Of a stretch of 64,000 nt of DNA, positions 23,989 through 32,931 are shown piece after piece (the stretch's first letter is position 1; each line of letters begins with the position of its first letter). The DNA is taken from contig NZ_BEVZ01000009.1 of assembly GCF_003112515.1 (NCBI RefSeq), positions 248,001-312,000 on the forward strand, in the 5' to 3' direction. The stretch comes from Streptomyces fragilis (GTDB lineage: Bacteria > Actinomycetota > Actinomycetes > Streptomycetales > Streptomycetaceae). The notes under the pieces are model-generated. The model ran no database searches. It was not told the origin of the DNA and was given only the letters and a program-made list of their open reading frames with translations. The position numbers were made by a program, and so were the translations under genes.

Positions 23989-24477
23989 TCAGGCGCCGGG
24001 TCCCTCCCCCAGCCGCACCGACCGGGGGGTCAGCCGGATCACCGGCAGCTCCCGGTCCGTCTTCTTCGCGTAGTCGGCGAAGCGCGGCTGGGTGGCGGTG
24101 ATCACCCGCCAGACGTTGTCCCGCTCCTCGCCGCGCAGTTGCTCGGCGGTGACCTCCATGGTCCGGCCGTCCAGCGTCACGGCGACCTGGTCGGGGTGAG
24201 CGGCCAGGTTGTAGTACCAGTCCGGGTTGCGTGCGGCGCCGTTGGCGCTGGCGACGACCAGCCAGGTCCCGCCCTTCTCGCCGAAGCGGGCCACCGGTGT
24301 CTTCCGCGGCTGCCCGGAGCGGCGTCCCACGGTGGTCAGCACGAGGGCCTCCATGCCCATGACGCGACCGCCGCCGCGGCGCACGATGCGGCGCATGGCG
24401 AGTGCGTTCACCCGGCGCACCAGGGCACCGGGCTGTGCCGCGCCGCGGGTTCCGTTCGGGGTCGGCGTGAAGCTCAT
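23989..24477 (-). CDS. F420-dependent (Ddn-like) nitroreductase-family oxidoreductase
   Basis: The ATG at 24477 follows GGAGGAGACCG. The 162-aa protein belongs to the deazaflavin-dependent nitroreductase family: MRRIVRRGGGRVMGMEALVL, TTVGRRSGQPRKTPVARFGE, LVVASANGAARNPDWYYNLA and HPDQVAVTLDGRTMEVTAEQ. These form the split beta-barrel F420-binding fold. It likely reduces quinones or other electrophiles with F420H2. Monocistronic. The exact substrate is not predictable. Confidence 0.92.
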   Translation of the reverse strand: MSFTPTPNGTRGAAQPGALVRRVNALAMRRIVRRGGGRVMGMEALVLTTVGRRSGQPRKTPVARFGEKGGTWLVVASANGAARNPDWYYNLAAHPDQVAVTLDGRTMEVTAEQLRGEERDNVWRVITATQPRFADYAKKTDRELPVIRLTPRSVRLGEGPGA

Positions 24478-24537
24478 CGGTCTCCTCCGGTCCCGTGCGC
24501 ACACCTCCGGTCCGGGGTGCGCGTTCCGCGGCCGACG

Positions 24538-25413
24538 CTACCGCCGACGGCTCCGGACGGCCCGTCGGACGCGGGTGTCCCGCTCCTCGCGGGAGTCATG
24601 GACGGCCGCGGAGGCGTCCCGCTCCTCGTCGAGGGCGGTCGGGCGGGCGGTCTCCTCGTCGTCCAGGGCCGCCAGGCGCGCCACCGTCTCGTCGTCGAGC
24701 TCGGCCAGGGCCAGCAGCTGCTCGGCGGTGGCGTCGGCGGGGACGGGGGACGGCGCGGGCGTGCGCAGCGGCGGCTGCCAGCCCTGGTCGGGCGTCCAGC
24801 GCCGGACGACCTTGGCGGGCGCGCCGACCACCACGGAGTGGTCCGGAACGACCCCGCGCACCACCGAGCCGGCGCCGACCACCACGTTCCGCCCGATCCG
24901 GGCGCCGGGAAGGATCACCGCGCCGGTGCCGATCCAGCAGCCGGGCCCGATCTCCACCGGATCGGTGCGCGGCCACTGCTTGCCGATCGGCTGGTGCGGG
25001 TCGTCGTAGGAGTGGTTGGTGGAGGTGACGTAGACGTAGGGCCCGAAGTAGCAGTCGTCGCCGATCGACACGGTCGTGTCGGCGATGACGTGGCTGCCGC
25101 GCCCGAGGACCACGCCGTTCCCTATGCGCAGGATCGTCTCCGCACCGAGGTCCAGGTCGGGCATCAGGCCGGCGGTGAGGGTGACCTGCTCGCCGATGAT
25201 GCAGTAGGAGCCCAGCTCGATCCAGGGCTCGCCGAAGACGGTGCCGAGGGGGAAGGCGAGCTTGGTGTGCGGGCCCATCGCCCGGAACCGCAGCCGTCCC
25301 GGCTGCTCGGCGGACACCGCTCCGGCGCGCTGCACCCAGCCCCAGGCGGCGTGGACGCCACGCTGGAGGAGGCGACGCCGCCACGCGGTGAGGGAGTTCT
25401 GGCTTCTGGGCAC
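24538..25413 (-). CDS. Left-handed beta-helix acyltransferase (LbH/hexapeptide-repeat)
   Basis: I use the GTG at 25413, since TACCGT, a -10-like hexamer, lies 6 nt upstream and fits a leaderless start; a GTG at 25440 would add 9 residues. The 291-aa protein has hexapeptide repeats from about residue 90 to 190 (IGNGVVLGRGSHVIADTTVS, IGPGCWIGTGAVILPGARIG, VVVGAGSVVRGVVPDHSVVV) with a trailing His in YVTSTNHSYDDP, as in maltose/galactoside O-acetyltransferases. An acidic/charged C-terminal tail follows. Acceptor unknown; a cell-envelope or polysaccharide role is possible. Confidence 0.85.
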   Translation of the reverse strand: MPRSQNSLTAWRRRLLQRGVHAAWGWVQRAGAVSAEQPGRLRFRAMGPHTKLAFPLGTVFGEPWIELGSYCIIGEQVTLTAGLMPDLDLGAETILRIGNGVVLGRGSHVIADTTVSIGDDCYFGPYVYVTSTNHSYDDPHQPIGKQWPRTDPVEIGPGCWIGTGAVILPGARIGRNVVVGAGSVVRGVVPDHSVVVGAPAKVVRRWTPDQGWQPPLRTPAPSPVPADATAEQLLALAELDDETVARLAALDDEETARPTALDEERDASAAVHDSREERDTRVRRAVRSRRR

Positions 25414-25523
25414 CCGCTCACGGTAACCAGCAGGCGGCACCGCGACCCTGCCGGGGACCTGTGATCTTCACCCCAGCGGCCGTGGCATACCGTGCCGGGG
25501 AACGGCTACCACCTGGAGGGGCA

Positions 25524-26057
25524 ATGGCGCACGAGGCACTGGTCGCGGGCATCGGCGGCAAGGAACCGGTCCTGGAGGAGGACGCCTACGCGGCGCCCAC
25601 CTCCGTCCTGCTGGGCGAGGTGACGCTGCGCCGGGGCGCGAGCGTCTGGTACGGCGCGGTGCTGCGCTCGGAGGCGGCCCCGATCGTGGTCGGCGAGGAC
25701 AGCAACGTCCAGGACAACTGCACGCTCCACGTCGACCTGGGCTTCCCGGTGACGATCGGGCGGGGCGTCTCCATCGGTCACAACGCGGTGGTGCACGGCG
25801 CGACCGTCGAGGACGACTGCCTGATCGGCATGGGCGCCACCGTGCTCAACGGCGCGGTGATCGGCGCCGGGTCGCTGGTGGCGGCGCAGGCCCTGGTGCC
25901 GCAGGGGATGGTCGTGCCGCCCGGTTCGCTGGTCGCGGGAGTCCCCGCCAAGGTGCGGCGGGAGCTCACCGAGGAGGAGCGCGAGGCCCTCAAGCTGAAC
26001 GCGGCCCACTACACGGAGCTGGCCAGGACGCACCGGGCCGTGCACGCGGCCGGCTGA
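25524..26057 (+). CDS. Gamma-class carbonic anhydrase-like protein
   Basis: The ATG at 25524 follows TGGAGGGG. The 177-aa trimeric beta-helix protein has the zinc-ligand His regions NCTLHVDLGF and IGHNAVVHGATVEDDCLIG, and the active-site region EVTLRRGASVWYGAVLRSEA. It resembles the gamma carbonic anhydrase/YrdA family. Whether it is an active carbonic anhydrase or another hexapeptide enzyme is not decidable here. It is divergent from the acyltransferase, itself a hexapeptide-repeat protein. Confidence 0.88.
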   Translation: MAHEALVAGIGGKEPVLEEDAYAAPTSVLLGEVTLRRGASVWYGAVLRSEAAPIVVGEDSNVQDNCTLHVDLGFPVTIGRGVSIGHNAVVHGATVEDDCLIGMGATVLNGAVIGAGSLVAAQALVPQGMVVPPGSLVAGVPAKVRRELTEEEREALKLNAAHYTELARTHRAVHAAG

Positions 26058-26064
26058 GCCGCCC

Positions 26065-26874
26065 TCAGCGGTCGGCGGCCGGTTCGGGCTCCCGCCCGGC
26101 CGCCGGCGCGGCGTTCCCCGCCCGGTCCGCGGGCGCGGCCTCCGTCCCGTCCGGGACGGCGGTCGCCGCCGCGTCCGTCGTGGCCGCCTCCGCGGTCTTC
26201 GCGGCCTCGTCGGTCTTCGCGGCCTCGTCGGTCGGCGCCGCCTCGTCCGCGGTGGTGTCCGAGGAGGAGGCCGTCATCCTGGCCGCCCGGCGCTTCATCA
26301 GGAGCATGGAGGTGAGCCCGATGACCACCGCGAGCACCAGCCCGACCCAGGAGAACCGCTTCAGCCACGCCTCGGCGACGATGCCCACGTAGTAGATGAC
26401 CGCGGTGGTGCCGCCGGCCCAGACGATGCCGCCGCTGACGTTGGCGATCAGGAACTTCCAGTACGGCATGTGCAGCACGCCCGCCAGCGGGCCGGCGAAG
26501 ATCCGCAGCAGGGCGACGAACCGGCCGAAGAAGACGGCCCACATGCCCCACTTGTCGAAGGACTTCTCCGCGGCGGCCACGTGCCCTTCGCTGAAGTGCT
26601 TCGGGAACTTCGCGCCCAGCCAGGCCAGCAGCGGACGTCCGCCCTTGCGGCCGATGGCGTAACCGATCGAGTCGCCGATGATCGCTCCGGCGCTGGCGCA
26701 GATGCCGAGGATCAGCGGGTCGATGCCCGCATGCTGGGAGGAGAGCAGCGCCGAGGAGACCAGGACGATCTCGCCGGGCAGCGGGATGCCGAGACTCTCC
26801 AGACCGATGACGATGCCCACCAACGCGTAGACCGCGCCCGCCGGCACCGTCTCGAGCCATTCCTGGACGTGCAC
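26065..26874 (-). CDS. DedA-family membrane protein with acidic Ala-rich tail
   Basis: The GTG at 26874 starts a 269-aa protein whose first 200 residues are a DedA domain (GLESLGIPLPGEIVLVSSAL, GDSIGYAIGRKGGRPLLAWL, FFGRFVALLRIFAGPLAGVL). The last 65 residues are a low-complexity Ala/Glu/Asp/Thr tail containing two DEAAKT units, which is absent from typical DedA proteins. It converges on the gamma carbonic anhydrase gene (7 bp apart). Function is probably carrier-lipid flipping or membrane homeostasis, as for the family. Confidence 0.92.
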   Translation of the reverse strand: MHVQEWLETVPAGAVYALVGIVIGLESLGIPLPGEIVLVSSALLSSQHAGIDPLILGICASAGAIIGDSIGYAIGRKGGRPLLAWLGAKFPKHFSEGHVAAAEKSFDKWGMWAVFFGRFVALLRIFAGPLAGVLHMPYWKFLIANVSGGIVWAGGTTAVIYYVGIVAEAWLKRFSWVGLVLAVVIGLTSMLLMKRRAARMTASSSDTTADEAAPTDEAAKTDEAAKTAEAATTDAAATAVPDGTEAAPADRAGNAAPAAGREPEPAADR

Positions 26875-27085
26875 CTGTGCCTTCTTCCTGCGTTCCCGCG
26901 TCTCGCCGGTTGTCGTGTCCGGTCTCCACGGACCGGTGCGCGTTGTCGCCGTCGTGGCACGGGGGGCGTCGGCACCCGTGCCCGCACCCGCACCCGTATG
27001 CCGGGAAGCCTACCGTCACTCCCCCGGAACCCGTTTCGCTACATCACGGACGAGGAACGGTGACCAAAGCGTGTCTGAGCGCGAC

Positions 27086-27091
27086 TAGGGT
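27086..27091 (+). promoter_or_regulatory. -10-like TAGGGT of a probable leaderless gene
   Basis: TAGGGT ends 8 nt before the ATG at 27100 and there is no ribosome binding site between, so transcription likely starts at or next to the start codon. Confidence 0.5.
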
Positions 27092-27099
27092 TACGGGCC

Positions 27100-28137
27100 A
27101 TGTGGCCTGGACAGCAGCCGCCTGGTGGCGAGCAGAACCCGAACAACCCGCAGCAGCCGGTGAACCCCTACCAGCAGCCGGGGTACCAGCAGCAGCCCAA
27201 CCCGTACCAGACGCCCGGCTACCAGCAGCAGCCGCAGCCCGGCCCCTACGCCGCGCAGGGCCAGTGGGGGCCCGCCACGCCCGTGGGTCCCGCGCAGCCG
27301 CCCGCCGGCGGCGGTCCCTCTGACCCGTCGCGTCGGACGAAGCTGGTCGCGATCGTCGCCGCCTCGGCGGTGGTGCTGACGGCTGCGGTGACCGGTTTCC
27401 TCGTGCTGGGCGACGACGACGAGAAGGTCGTGGCCGGCGGTGACGGCAAGCCGTCCGCCTCGGCGTCCGCCTCGAAGCCCGCCTCCCCCGAGGCGAGCGG
27501 GCCGGCGGGGGAGAACCCGCGCGGCGACGGGCCGAAGCCGACGGTTCCCGGCTGGAAGGTCGTGGTGAACCCCAAGTGGGGCACCGCCTTCGACGTCCCG
27601 GCGGACTGGGAGGTGGAGAGCTCGGGCACCTTCATCGGCTTCGAGGAGGACGGTTCGGACGACCTCGAGCCGCTGATCGTCATGTCGGCGCCGGCGTACT
27701 ACAAGTCCAAGTGGTGCGTCTCGGACGACGACAAGGACGGCCGGGAGGACGAGACCGCCCTGGCCACCGTCGGCACCAAGGGCGCCAACGGCGCGAAGAG
27801 CACCGACGAGGTGGCGATCAACCACTCCAACACCTGGGTGTTCGCCGGTTACACGCAGCCCGACAAGAAGAGCGTCACCTGGGACAAGAAGGCCAAGCCC
27901 TACACGACCGCCGCCGGCGTCGAGGGCAGCATCGCCTGGGCCCGCTCGAAGGACACTCCGGCCAAGGGCAAGTGCGCCACCGACGGCAAGGCCCTCACCT
28001 TCGGCTTCAAGAACTCCAACGGCGACTTCGTGGCCTGGAGCCTCTTCGGCGCCACCGGCGTCGAGGACGAGGTGTCGGAGGAGACGATCATGAAGGTGCT
28101 CGACACCGTCCGCCTGTACGGCACCCCCAAGGGCTGA
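27100..28137 (+). CDS. Membrane-anchored secreted protein with Q/P/Y-rich cytoplasmic N-terminus
   Basis: This 345-aa protein starts with a Gln/Pro/Tyr-rich segment with NPYQQPGYQQQPNPYQTPGY repeats (about residues 15-70), a single transmembrane helix near 82-105 (KLVAIVAASAVVLTAAVTGF), a Ser/Ala/Pro linker and an extracytoplasmic domain of about 190 residues (VPGWKVVVNPKWGTAFDVPA, GVEGSIAWARSKDTPAKGKC) with two Cys that may pair. It is a common streptomycete architecture; I do not recognise the domain. The next gene is 150 bp downstream on the same strand. Confidence 0.8.
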   Translation: MWPGQQPPGGEQNPNNPQQPVNPYQQPGYQQQPNPYQTPGYQQQPQPGPYAAQGQWGPATPVGPAQPPAGGGPSDPSRRTKLVAIVAASAVVLTAAVTGFLVLGDDDEKVVAGGDGKPSASASASKPASPEASGPAGENPRGDGPKPTVPGWKVVVNPKWGTAFDVPADWEVESSGTFIGFEEDGSDDLEPLIVMSAPAYYKSKWCVSDDDKDGREDETALATVGTKGANGAKSTDEVAINHSNTWVFAGYTQPDKKSVTWDKKAKPYTTAAGVEGSIAWARSKDTPAKGKCATDGKALTFGFKNSNGDFVAWSLFGATGVEDEVSEETIMKVLDTVRLYGTPKG

Positions 28138-28171
28138 CGCCCAGGTCCCCTCGCGGTGACCGGCCCCGCGG

Positions 28172-28243
28172 AGGGCCGGGCACCACGAGGGCCGGTCACC
28201 GCGAGGCCCGGTCACCGCGAGGTCCGGGCGCGGCAAGGGCCGG
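28172..28243 (+). repeat. 16-bp tandem repeat, about 4.5 copies
   Basis: Units such as AGGGCCGGTCACCGCG repeat every 16 bp from 28172, starting 35 bp after the stop of the upstream gene. The copies are 60-90 percent alike by eye. Confidence 0.75.
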
Positions 28244-28287
28244 AAACGGGTTTGGCAGCCGCCCTGGTCAGCGGCGATAGTCAGGGG

Positions 28288-29649
28288 GTGACCACCCCGC
28301 CCGCACCGTCGCCGTCCACCGGCGGCCGCCGCAACTACCTCCTGCTCACCGCCGCCGCCTGCGTCACCAACCTCGGTGGCGCCGGCGCGATGATCGCCTC
28401 GGCCTTCGCCGTGCTCGACTCCGGAGGGTCGGGCGGGGACGTCGGCCTGGTGGTGGCCTCGCGCACCCTGCCGCTGGTGCTGTTCCTGCTCATCGGCGGG
28501 GCGGTCGCCGACCGGCTTCCCCGGCACCGGGTGATGGTGGCGGCGAACACCGTCAACTGTCTCTCCCAGGCCGCCTTCGCCGCGCTGGTCCTCGCCGGCG
28601 AGGCGCGGCTGTGGCAGATGATGCTGCTGGCCGGCCTCGGCGGAGCGGCGCAGGCGTTCTTCGGGCCCGCCTCGGAGGGCATGCTGCTCTCCTCCGTCCC
28701 CGCCGGTGAGGCCGGCCGCGCCTTCGCCGTCTACCGCATGGCCATGCACGGCGCCTCGCTGGGCGGCGCGGCGCTCGGCGGGGCGATGGTCGCCGCCATG
28801 GGGCCGGGCTGGGTGCTGGCCGTGGACGCGGCCGCCTTCGCGGTGGCCGCGTCGCTGCGGGCGCTGCTCGACGTCCGCGGCATCGCGCCGCGTGAACCCG
28901 GCGGCGGCATGCTCGCCGACCTCCGCGAGGGCTGGCGGGAGTTCGCGTCACGGCCGTGGCTGTGGGGCATCGTCGTCCAGTTCTCGGTGGCCAACGCGGT
29001 GGTGGGCGCCGCGGAGGCGGTGTACGGGCCGCTGGTCGCCCGGGACAGCCTGGGCGGCGCGGGCCCCTGGGGCCTGGCCCTGGCCGCGTTCGGGGCCGGC
29101 ACGATGGCGGGCGGTCTGCTGATGACCCGCTGGAAGCCGCGGCGGCTGCTCCTGGCGGGCACGCTGTGCGTCTTCCCGCTGGCGCTGCCCAGCGCGGCTC
29201 TCGCGGTGCCGCTGCCGGCGCAGGCGCTGTGGGGAGTCATGTTCCTGACGGGAGTGACCATCGAGGTCTTCGGCGTCTCCTGGATGACGGCGCTGCACCA
29301 GGAGATACCCGAGGACAAGCTGTCCCGGGTCTCCGCCTACGACTGGTTCGGCTCGATCGCGATGGTTCCGCTGGCCACGGCGCTGGCCGGGCCGGCGGAG
29401 ACGGCGTTCGGGCGGACCTCGGCGCTGTGGGGCTGCGCGGCGCTGGTCGTCCTCGTCACCGCCGCGGTCCTCCTGGTCCCTGACGTCCGCCGCCTCACCC
29501 TGCGGAACGACCCCCGTCCCAAGGCGGGCGGCACCCTCGACGCCGTGGTCACGCCCGTCACCGCCGCCACGCCCGTCACCCCGGTCGCGCCCGTCACCCC
29601 GGTCGCGCCCGGTTCCTCCGTCCCCGCCCCGGCCGAAGCACCGCGGTAG
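28288..29649 (+). CDS. MFS transporter
   Basis: I start at the GTG at 28288, as GATAGT, a -10-like hexamer, lies 6 nt upstream; the frame is open further upstream but that part runs through the tandem repeat. The 453-aa protein has 10-12 helices with LLTAAACVTNLGGAGAMIAS at the first helix, VVASRTLPLVLFLLIGGAVA and PRHRVMVAANTVNCLSQAAF in helices 2-3, as in enterobactin-exporter or multidrug-type MFS proteins. A Pro/Val/Thr-rich tail (residues about 415-453) contains repeated TPV motifs. Probable exporter; substrate unknown. Confidence 0.88.
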   Translation: MTTPPAPSPSTGGRRNYLLLTAAACVTNLGGAGAMIASAFAVLDSGGSGGDVGLVVASRTLPLVLFLLIGGAVADRLPRHRVMVAANTVNCLSQAAFAALVLAGEARLWQMMLLAGLGGAAQAFFGPASEGMLLSSVPAGEAGRAFAVYRMAMHGASLGGAALGGAMVAAMGPGWVLAVDAAAFAVAASLRALLDVRGIAPREPGGGMLADLREGWREFASRPWLWGIVVQFSVANAVVGAAEAVYGPLVARDSLGGAGPWGLALAAFGAGTMAGGLLMTRWKPRRLLLAGTLCVFPLALPSAALAVPLPAQALWGVMFLTGVTIEVFGVSWMTALHQEIPEDKLSRVSAYDWFGSIAMVPLATALAGPAETAFGRTSALWGCAALVVLVTAAVLLVPDVRRLTLRNDPRPKAGGTLDAVVTPVTAATPVTPVAPVTPVAPGSSVPAPAEAPR

Positions 29650-29708
29650 CCGTTCCGGGCCGGCGCCGGGGGCCGGGCGGCAGGCACAGGATGGGCTGCC
29701 GCGGGGCG

Positions 29709-29812
29709 GGCTCAAGGCGGTGAGCGGCAGGCTCAAGGCCGGCAGGCTCCGGGCGGCAGACTCAAGGCGTGCGGGCGTGCGGGCGTGCGGGCAGCGGGCA
29801 GCGGGCGGCGGC
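29709..29812 (+). repeat. Degenerate GC-rich tandem repeats between convergent genes
   Basis: The motif GCGGCAGGCTCAAGGC or close variants recurs three times, followed by GCGGGCGT in three copies, ending at the minus-strand stop at 29813. Confidence 0.65.
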
Positions 29813-30667
29813 TCAGCCGATGCCGAAGGCGCCGTCGGGCGGCTCCGGGGAGGGCACCGCGTCCGCGTCGTCCACGGCCGCCGCGCCCCGGCTGAACTCC
29901 CGCAGCGCCTCCGCGTGCACGACCCGCGCCGGGAACGCGTCGGCGGCCACCCGGCGGGCCACCTGCGCCACGTCCAGCGGCCGTCCCGAGGCGACGAGCA
30001 GCGCGTTGCCGAACCGCCGCCCGCGCAGGACGCCCGGCTCGGCGATCACGGCCGCCTCCGCGAACACGGCCGCCACCGTGGCGATCTGGGAGCGCAGGAA
30101 CGCGAACGGCGCCCCGTCCGCCAGGTTGGCGACGTACACGCCCGCGTCCCGCAGCACCCGCCGCGCCTCCCGCACGAAGCCGAGCGAGGCGAGGTGCGCC
30201 GGCACCCGGGAGCCGCCGAACACGTCGGCCACCAGCAGGTCCGCACTGTCCCCGGGCGCCCCCTCCAGCCACTCACGTGCGTCGCCCACATGGGGACGGA
30301 TACCGGCGCCACCGGCTTCCTCCGGCAACGGCAGGTGTTCCAGCACCATCTCCAGGAGGCCGCGGTCGTACTCGACCACATCCTGACGGGATCCCGGCCG
30401 GGTGGAGGCCACATACCGGGGCAGGGTGAGCGCCCCGCCTCCCAGGTGCACCACGTCCAGCGCCGCCCCGGGCTCGGCCAGCGTGTCGACCAGGTGCCCG
30501 ATCCGCCGGGTGTACTCGAACTCCAGGTGGGCCGGTTCGTCCAGGTCGACGTAGGACTGCGGTGCCCCGTCGACGGTCAGCAGCCAGGCCCGCTCCCGGT
30601 CCACGTCGGGCATCAGTTTCGCGGTGCCGTGGCCGACGGCGCGGGTCACGGGTACGGGCTCGTTCAC
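29813..30667 (-). CDS. Spermidine synthase-like SAM-dependent methyltransferase fold protein
   Basis: The GTG at 30667 follows CACAAT by 6 nt, consistent with leaderless initiation. The 284-aa protein has the SpeE-like fold: VVHLGGGALTLPRYVASTRP (nucleotide-binding loop), VVEYDRGLLEMVLEHLPLPE, IRPHVGDAREWLEGAP and ADLLVADVFGGSRVPAHLAS. The loop fits polyamine aminopropyltransferases and related SAM enzymes. Fusions of this kind are frequently annotated as spermidine synthase in Streptomyces without evidence of activity. Function: uncertain SAM-binding enzyme. Confidence 0.8.
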   Translation of the reverse strand: MNEPVPVTRAVGHGTAKLMPDVDRERAWLLTVDGAPQSYVDLDEPAHLEFEYTRRIGHLVDTLAEPGAALDVVHLGGGALTLPRYVASTRPGSRQDVVEYDRGLLEMVLEHLPLPEEAGGAGIRPHVGDAREWLEGAPGDSADLLVADVFGGSRVPAHLASLGFVREARRVLRDAGVYVANLADGAPFAFLRSQIATVAAVFAEAAVIAEPGVLRGRRFGNALLVASGRPLDVAQVARRVAADAFPARVVHAEALREFSRGAAAVDDADAVPSPEPPDGAFGIG

Positions 30668-30748
30668 CCAGCCATTGTGCCGGTGTGACGGTATGTCGTA
30701 CGCCACGGTAAGGAGCGAACACCCCACATCCTCGGTTACTGTCGCCAA

Positions 30749-31573
30749 ATGCTCGATGCCACCACCCGCTCTGGGGGCACCGGCGCGGCACCGTCCCCCG
30801 CCGCGACCGCCGGATTAGTGATCACCCCTCCTGTCACCCTGACCAAGACCGCGCGACCGTCGCATCCGCCGGAGCCGCCCCCGGCTCCCGCGCCACGCGG
30901 TCCGCTGGCCCGCTGCGCCCGGCTGCTGCTGTCGCCGTGGGCCCGTCTCGGCCTGCTCGTGGTCCTCCTGGCCACCGCCGCCGGGGCGGTCCTGATGTTC
31001 GAGCCGCAGCGCCTGGTCGCGGACGGCTGGCCGCCCCAGTTCGGCGGCGGTCTCGCCGCGCTGGCGTTCGGCGTGGCCTACGGGGTGTGCACCGTGGCCT
31101 TCGTCCCGCGCCCGGTGCTCAACCTGGCGGCGGGCGCGCTCTTCGGCTCGACGCTGGGCCTGGCGACCGCGCTCGGCGGCACCGTGCTCGGCGCGGGTCT
31201 TGCCTTCGGCCTCGGCCGGCTGCTCGGCCAGGACGCCCTGCGGCCGCTGCTGCGCGCCCGCTGGCTCCAGGCGGCCGACGGCCAGCTCAGCCGGCACGGC
31301 TTCCGCTCGATGATGGTGCTGAGACTCTTCCCCGGCATCCCGTTCTGGGCCGCCAACTACTGCGCCTCCGTCTCCCGGATGCGTGCCTCCTCGTTCCTCC
31401 TCGCCACCGCGCTCGGCTCGATCCCCAACACCGCCGCCTACGCGGTCGCCGGGGCCCGCGCCGCCAGTCCCACCTCGCCGGCCTTCCTGCTCGCCGTGGC
31501 CGTCATCGCCCTCCCGGCCATGGGGGGCGCCGTCTTCGCCTGGCGCAAGCGCCACCACCTGCGCGCACGCTGA
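30749..31573 (+). CDS. TVP38/TMEM64 (DedA-superfamily) membrane protein
   Basis: The 274-aa protein has a 55-residue Pro-rich cytoplasmic N-terminus, then a DedA-type SNARE-associated domain: FVPRPVLNLAAGALFGSTLG, GLGRLLGQDALRPLLRARWL and MMVLRLFPGIPFWAANYCAS. It is the third DedA-superfamily protein within 8 kb and precedes uppP by 135 bp. The family includes lipid scramblase or carrier-lipid flippase members, so it may work with UppP in undecaprenyl-phosphate recycling. Confidence 0.9.
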   Translation: MLDATTRSGGTGAAPSPAATAGLVITPPVTLTKTARPSHPPEPPPAPAPRGPLARCARLLLSPWARLGLLVVLLATAAGAVLMFEPQRLVADGWPPQFGGGLAALAFGVAYGVCTVAFVPRPVLNLAAGALFGSTLGLATALGGTVLGAGLAFGLGRLLGQDALRPLLRARWLQAADGQLSRHGFRSMMVLRLFPGIPFWAANYCASVSRMRASSFLLATALGSIPNTAAYAVAGARAASPTSPAFLLAVAVIALPAMGGAVFAWRKRHHLRAR

Positions 31574-31708
31574 CCGGCCGGCGACGCGACGCCTTCCGTT
31601 CACCCGTGGATCACCGGACGGACGCCACGGCACCGTTACAGTGCCCGCACCCCGGTGTCGTCGTGACCCGGTCCGCCTCCCCGATCAGCGCTTGGACTAC
31701 CCGCACCC

Positions 31709-32599
31709 ATGTCTTGGTTCGAATCGCTCGTCCTCGGACTCGTCCAGGGGCTGACCGAGTTCCTGCCCATCTCCTCGAGCGCCCACCTACGGCTGACCGC
31801 CGCGTTCTCCGGCTGGCAGGACCCGGGGGCGGCGTTCACCGCGATCACCCAGATCGGCACCGAGGCCGCGGTGCTGATCTATTTCCGCCAGGACATCGGG
31901 CGGATCGTGAGCGCCTGGTTCCGCTCCCTGCGGGACCGGGAGGCGCGGCGCGACCACGACGCCAAGATGGGCTGGCTGGTGATCGTGGGCTCGATCCCGA
32001 TCGGCGTCCTCGGTGTGGCCCTCAAGGACCACATCGAGGGCCCGTTCCGCGATCTGCGGGTCACCGCAACCATGCTGATCGTCGTCGGCGTCGTCATCGG
32101 CGTCGCGGACCGACTGGCCGAGCGGGCCGCGGAGGACGCCGAGCGGCCCGTGGCGCGCGGCGGGCGGCACCGCCTCCGCCGGCCGAAGGACCTGACCCAC
32201 CTCGGCGTCCGCGACGGCCTGATCTTCGGTCTCTGCCAGGCCATGGCCCTGGTTCCCGGCGTCTCCCGCTCGGGGGCCACCATCAGCGGCGGGCTCTTCA
32301 TGGGGTACCGCCGGGAGGCCGCGGCCCGCTACTCCTTCCTGCTGGCCATTCCGGCCGTCCTGGCCTCGGGCCTGTTCGAGCTCAAGGACGCGGCGGAGGG
32401 CTCCCACGTCTCCTGGGGCCCGACGTTCCTCGCCACGGTGATCGCGTTCGTCTGCGGCTACGCGGTGATCGCGTGGTTCATGAAGTTCATCAGCACCAAG
32501 TCGTTCATGCCGTTCGTCTGGTACCGGATCGCCCTCGGCCTGCTCATCCTCGGCCTGATCACGACCGGTGTGCTGAGTCCGCACGCGGCCGATCTGTAG
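31709..32599 (+). CDS. uppP: Undecaprenyl-diphosphatase
   Basis: The 296-aa integral membrane protein has both UppP signatures: GLTEFLPISSSAHLRL with the catalytic Glu at the N-terminus and PGVSRSGATISGGL with the essential Ser/Arg in the middle. It dephosphorylates undecaprenyl pyrophosphate to the monophosphate used for peptidoglycan and other envelope polymers; the family is also called BacA because overexpression gives bacitracin resistance. Length is normal. The gene lies behind the TVP38 protein and before a small protein gene. Confidence 0.96.
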   Translation: MSWFESLVLGLVQGLTEFLPISSSAHLRLTAAFSGWQDPGAAFTAITQIGTEAAVLIYFRQDIGRIVSAWFRSLRDREARRDHDAKMGWLVIVGSIPIGVLGVALKDHIEGPFRDLRVTATMLIVVGVVIGVADRLAERAAEDAERPVARGGRHRLRRPKDLTHLGVRDGLIFGLCQAMALVPGVSRSGATISGGLFMGYRREAAARYSFLLAIPAVLASGLFELKDAAEGSHVSWGPTFLATVIAFVCGYAVIAWFMKFISTKSFMPFVWYRIALGLLILGLITTGVLSPHAADL

Positions 32600-32644
32600 C
32601 GGGCCGGTAGCGGAGTGTCATACCTTCCCCCTAGGGTGGTCGCC

Positions 32645-32824
32645 ATGCTCCACAACGCCGAGGTCCGTGAATCCGCGCGCTCAGCCGCCGAGCTGAACGA
32701 GATGATCCGCGCGCTGTGGCTCCGCTCGAGCGGCGCGCCGACCGCTCAGGACCGCGCCCGGTACGAACAACTGGTCGTCGAGTGGGCCCACGCCGTGCGG
32801 GCCGAGGCGCTGCAGCCGGCCTAG
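32645..32824 (+). CDS. Small conserved protein of 59 aa
   Basis: The ATG at 32645 lies 7 nt after TAGGGT (32632-32637), so the mRNA is probably leaderless. The product starts MLHNAEVRESARSAAELNEM and has a helical, charged sequence (RYEQLVVEWAHAVRAEALQP), without a membrane segment. Proteins of this size and sequence style are found after uppP in streptomycetes, but I do not know a function. A short tandem repeat follows. Confidence 0.72.
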   Translation: MLHNAEVRESARSAAELNEMIRALWLRSSGAPTAQDRARYEQLVVEWAHAVRAEALQPA

Positions 32825-32838
32825 GGTCCCGCGCCGCC

Positions 32839-32880
32839 GGCAGGCGCTGCGCCCTCGGCAGGCGCTGCGCCCTCGGCAGA
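32839..32880 (+). repeat. 18-bp tandem repeat, two perfect copies plus a partial one
   Basis: GGCAGGCGCTGCGCCCTC occurs at 32839-32856 and 32857-32874, then GGCAGA. It lies between the convergent small-protein gene and hbpS. Confidence 0.88.
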
Positions 32881-32931
32881 CGTAGGCGTCGTGCGGGCGG
32901 CGGCGCACCGGCCGGGCGCCGCCGCACCGGT

